From the NCBI GenBank assembly GCA_024195265.1, contig JAJLRJ010000007.1, positions 29,188,225-29,252,224 of the forward strand: a stretch of DNA of 64,000 bases, written 5' to 3'. The position numbers and the translations under genes are program-made. Within the stretch, counting starts at the first letter, position 1; each line of letters starts with the position of its first letter. This stretch comes from Dendrophyllia cribrosa. Lineage: Eukaryota; Cnidaria; Anthozoa; Scleractinia; Dendrophylliidae. Below, piece by piece: positions 63,580-64,000 of this stretch. The notes under the pieces are model-generated. The model made no database searches, was not told the DNA's origin, and was given only the letters and a program-made list of their open reading frames with translations.

Positions 63580-63720
63580 ACTTTTGCTGAGTGGCAACGA
63601 TATTTCGTTGAGTGGTGATGATATTTCGCTGACCGGAAATGATTTTTCACGAGATTTCACTGACGATAAACGATTTATCGCTGAGTGGGAACGAGATTTC
63701 GCTAAGAGGCAGCAAAATAT
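63580..63720. repeat. 24-bp tandem repeat, ~5-6 units
   Basis: Units like GCTGAGTGGCAACGATATTTC repeat with increasing divergence and keep an open 8-residue frame (LSGNDIS, LSGDDIS, LTGNDFS). No other evidence for coding. Confidence 0.75.
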
Positions 63721-64000
63721 TGCACACGACTCGGTGAAATCTCACGACAACTGGAACATTAGATGTCCCGAAATATGTTTGTCTAATGAATGATATCTTA
63801 GCCACCATATATTAAGCATGGTTTTGTCCCATTCAAACCTCAGGAACAAACAACTCATATAAGCATGAACCTTATCACAGAGGACTGTCAAAGATCAACT
63901 GTCTGATGACCATGGCATGTTAGATACCAAATAACGTCCAGTTATATATATGTGTCATATGCATGCTTAGATGCAACCAATGGGAAAATATGACATGCAT

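Noticed and set aside
63539..63793. 84-codon plus-strand frame as a gene
   Set aside because: Mostly the 24-bp tandem repeat. No further evidence; kept only as a low-interest observation.

Overview
This is a eukaryotic, AT-rich, intron-rich genomic window that looks like nuclear DNA of a cnidarian, most likely an anthozoan such as a stony coral or sea anemone. That assignment is an inference. It rests on an animal integrin beta gene with many small exons, an intronless rhodopsin-family receptor, and very dense short inverted-repeat transposons of kinds I associate with anthozoan genomes. There is no bacterial-style gene packing, and most short open frames are chance or repeat-derived.

Layout. 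Positions 1-8300 are almost all mobile-element debris: short transposons with target duplications, a 1.0 kb foldback, a 1.9 kb transposon carrying a frameshifted host-like fragment, LINE remnants, a tRNA-like gene and a hairpin cluster. Positions 8300-12000 are AT-rich intergenic sequence. An intact 494-residue class A GPCR lies at 12125-13609 (+), with a likely spliced 5' leader. Positions 14000-17600 hold more repeats, a Penelope-like endonuclease fragment and a peptidase-like exon fragment. Positions 17724-24843 are a nearly complete tyrosine-recombinase retrotransposon of the DIRS order. Its split direct repeats are arranged A1 ... B1-A2 ... B2, and it has gag, RT-RNase H and recombinase coding parts. 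Its gag intron has been enlarged by a higher-order minisatellite and a nested retroposon, and its RT frame is broken once in a T homopolymer. Positions 24844-29500 are intergenic, with four clear MITEs.

From 29546 to 61642 on the minus strand lies the 3' two-thirds of an integrin beta gene. I could place 21 exons whose phases all agree; they encode about 619 residues from the middle of the beta-I domain through the EGF stalk, beta-tail, transmembrane helix and NPxY tail. The 5' part (signal peptide, PSI, first half of the beta-I domain with the MIDAS serines) is outside the window to the right. Exons total only about 1.9 kb of 32 kb. The introns carry nested DNA transposons, two arms of one 32-bp minisatellite, a 1.65 kb foldback, LINE and SINE copies and a 437 bp (TAG)n run. 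All coding exons and nearly all splice signals nevertheless look intact.

How it fits together: two genes appear functional from sequence, the GPCR and the integrin beta, and nothing suggests they are linked in function. The rest is a record of successive insertions, several of which can be ordered by nesting. No CRISPR, operon or bacterial defence system is present. I see no clearly new biological system. The most unusual structures are the retrotransposon with a satellite-filled intron and the four-level nest at 38335-41838.
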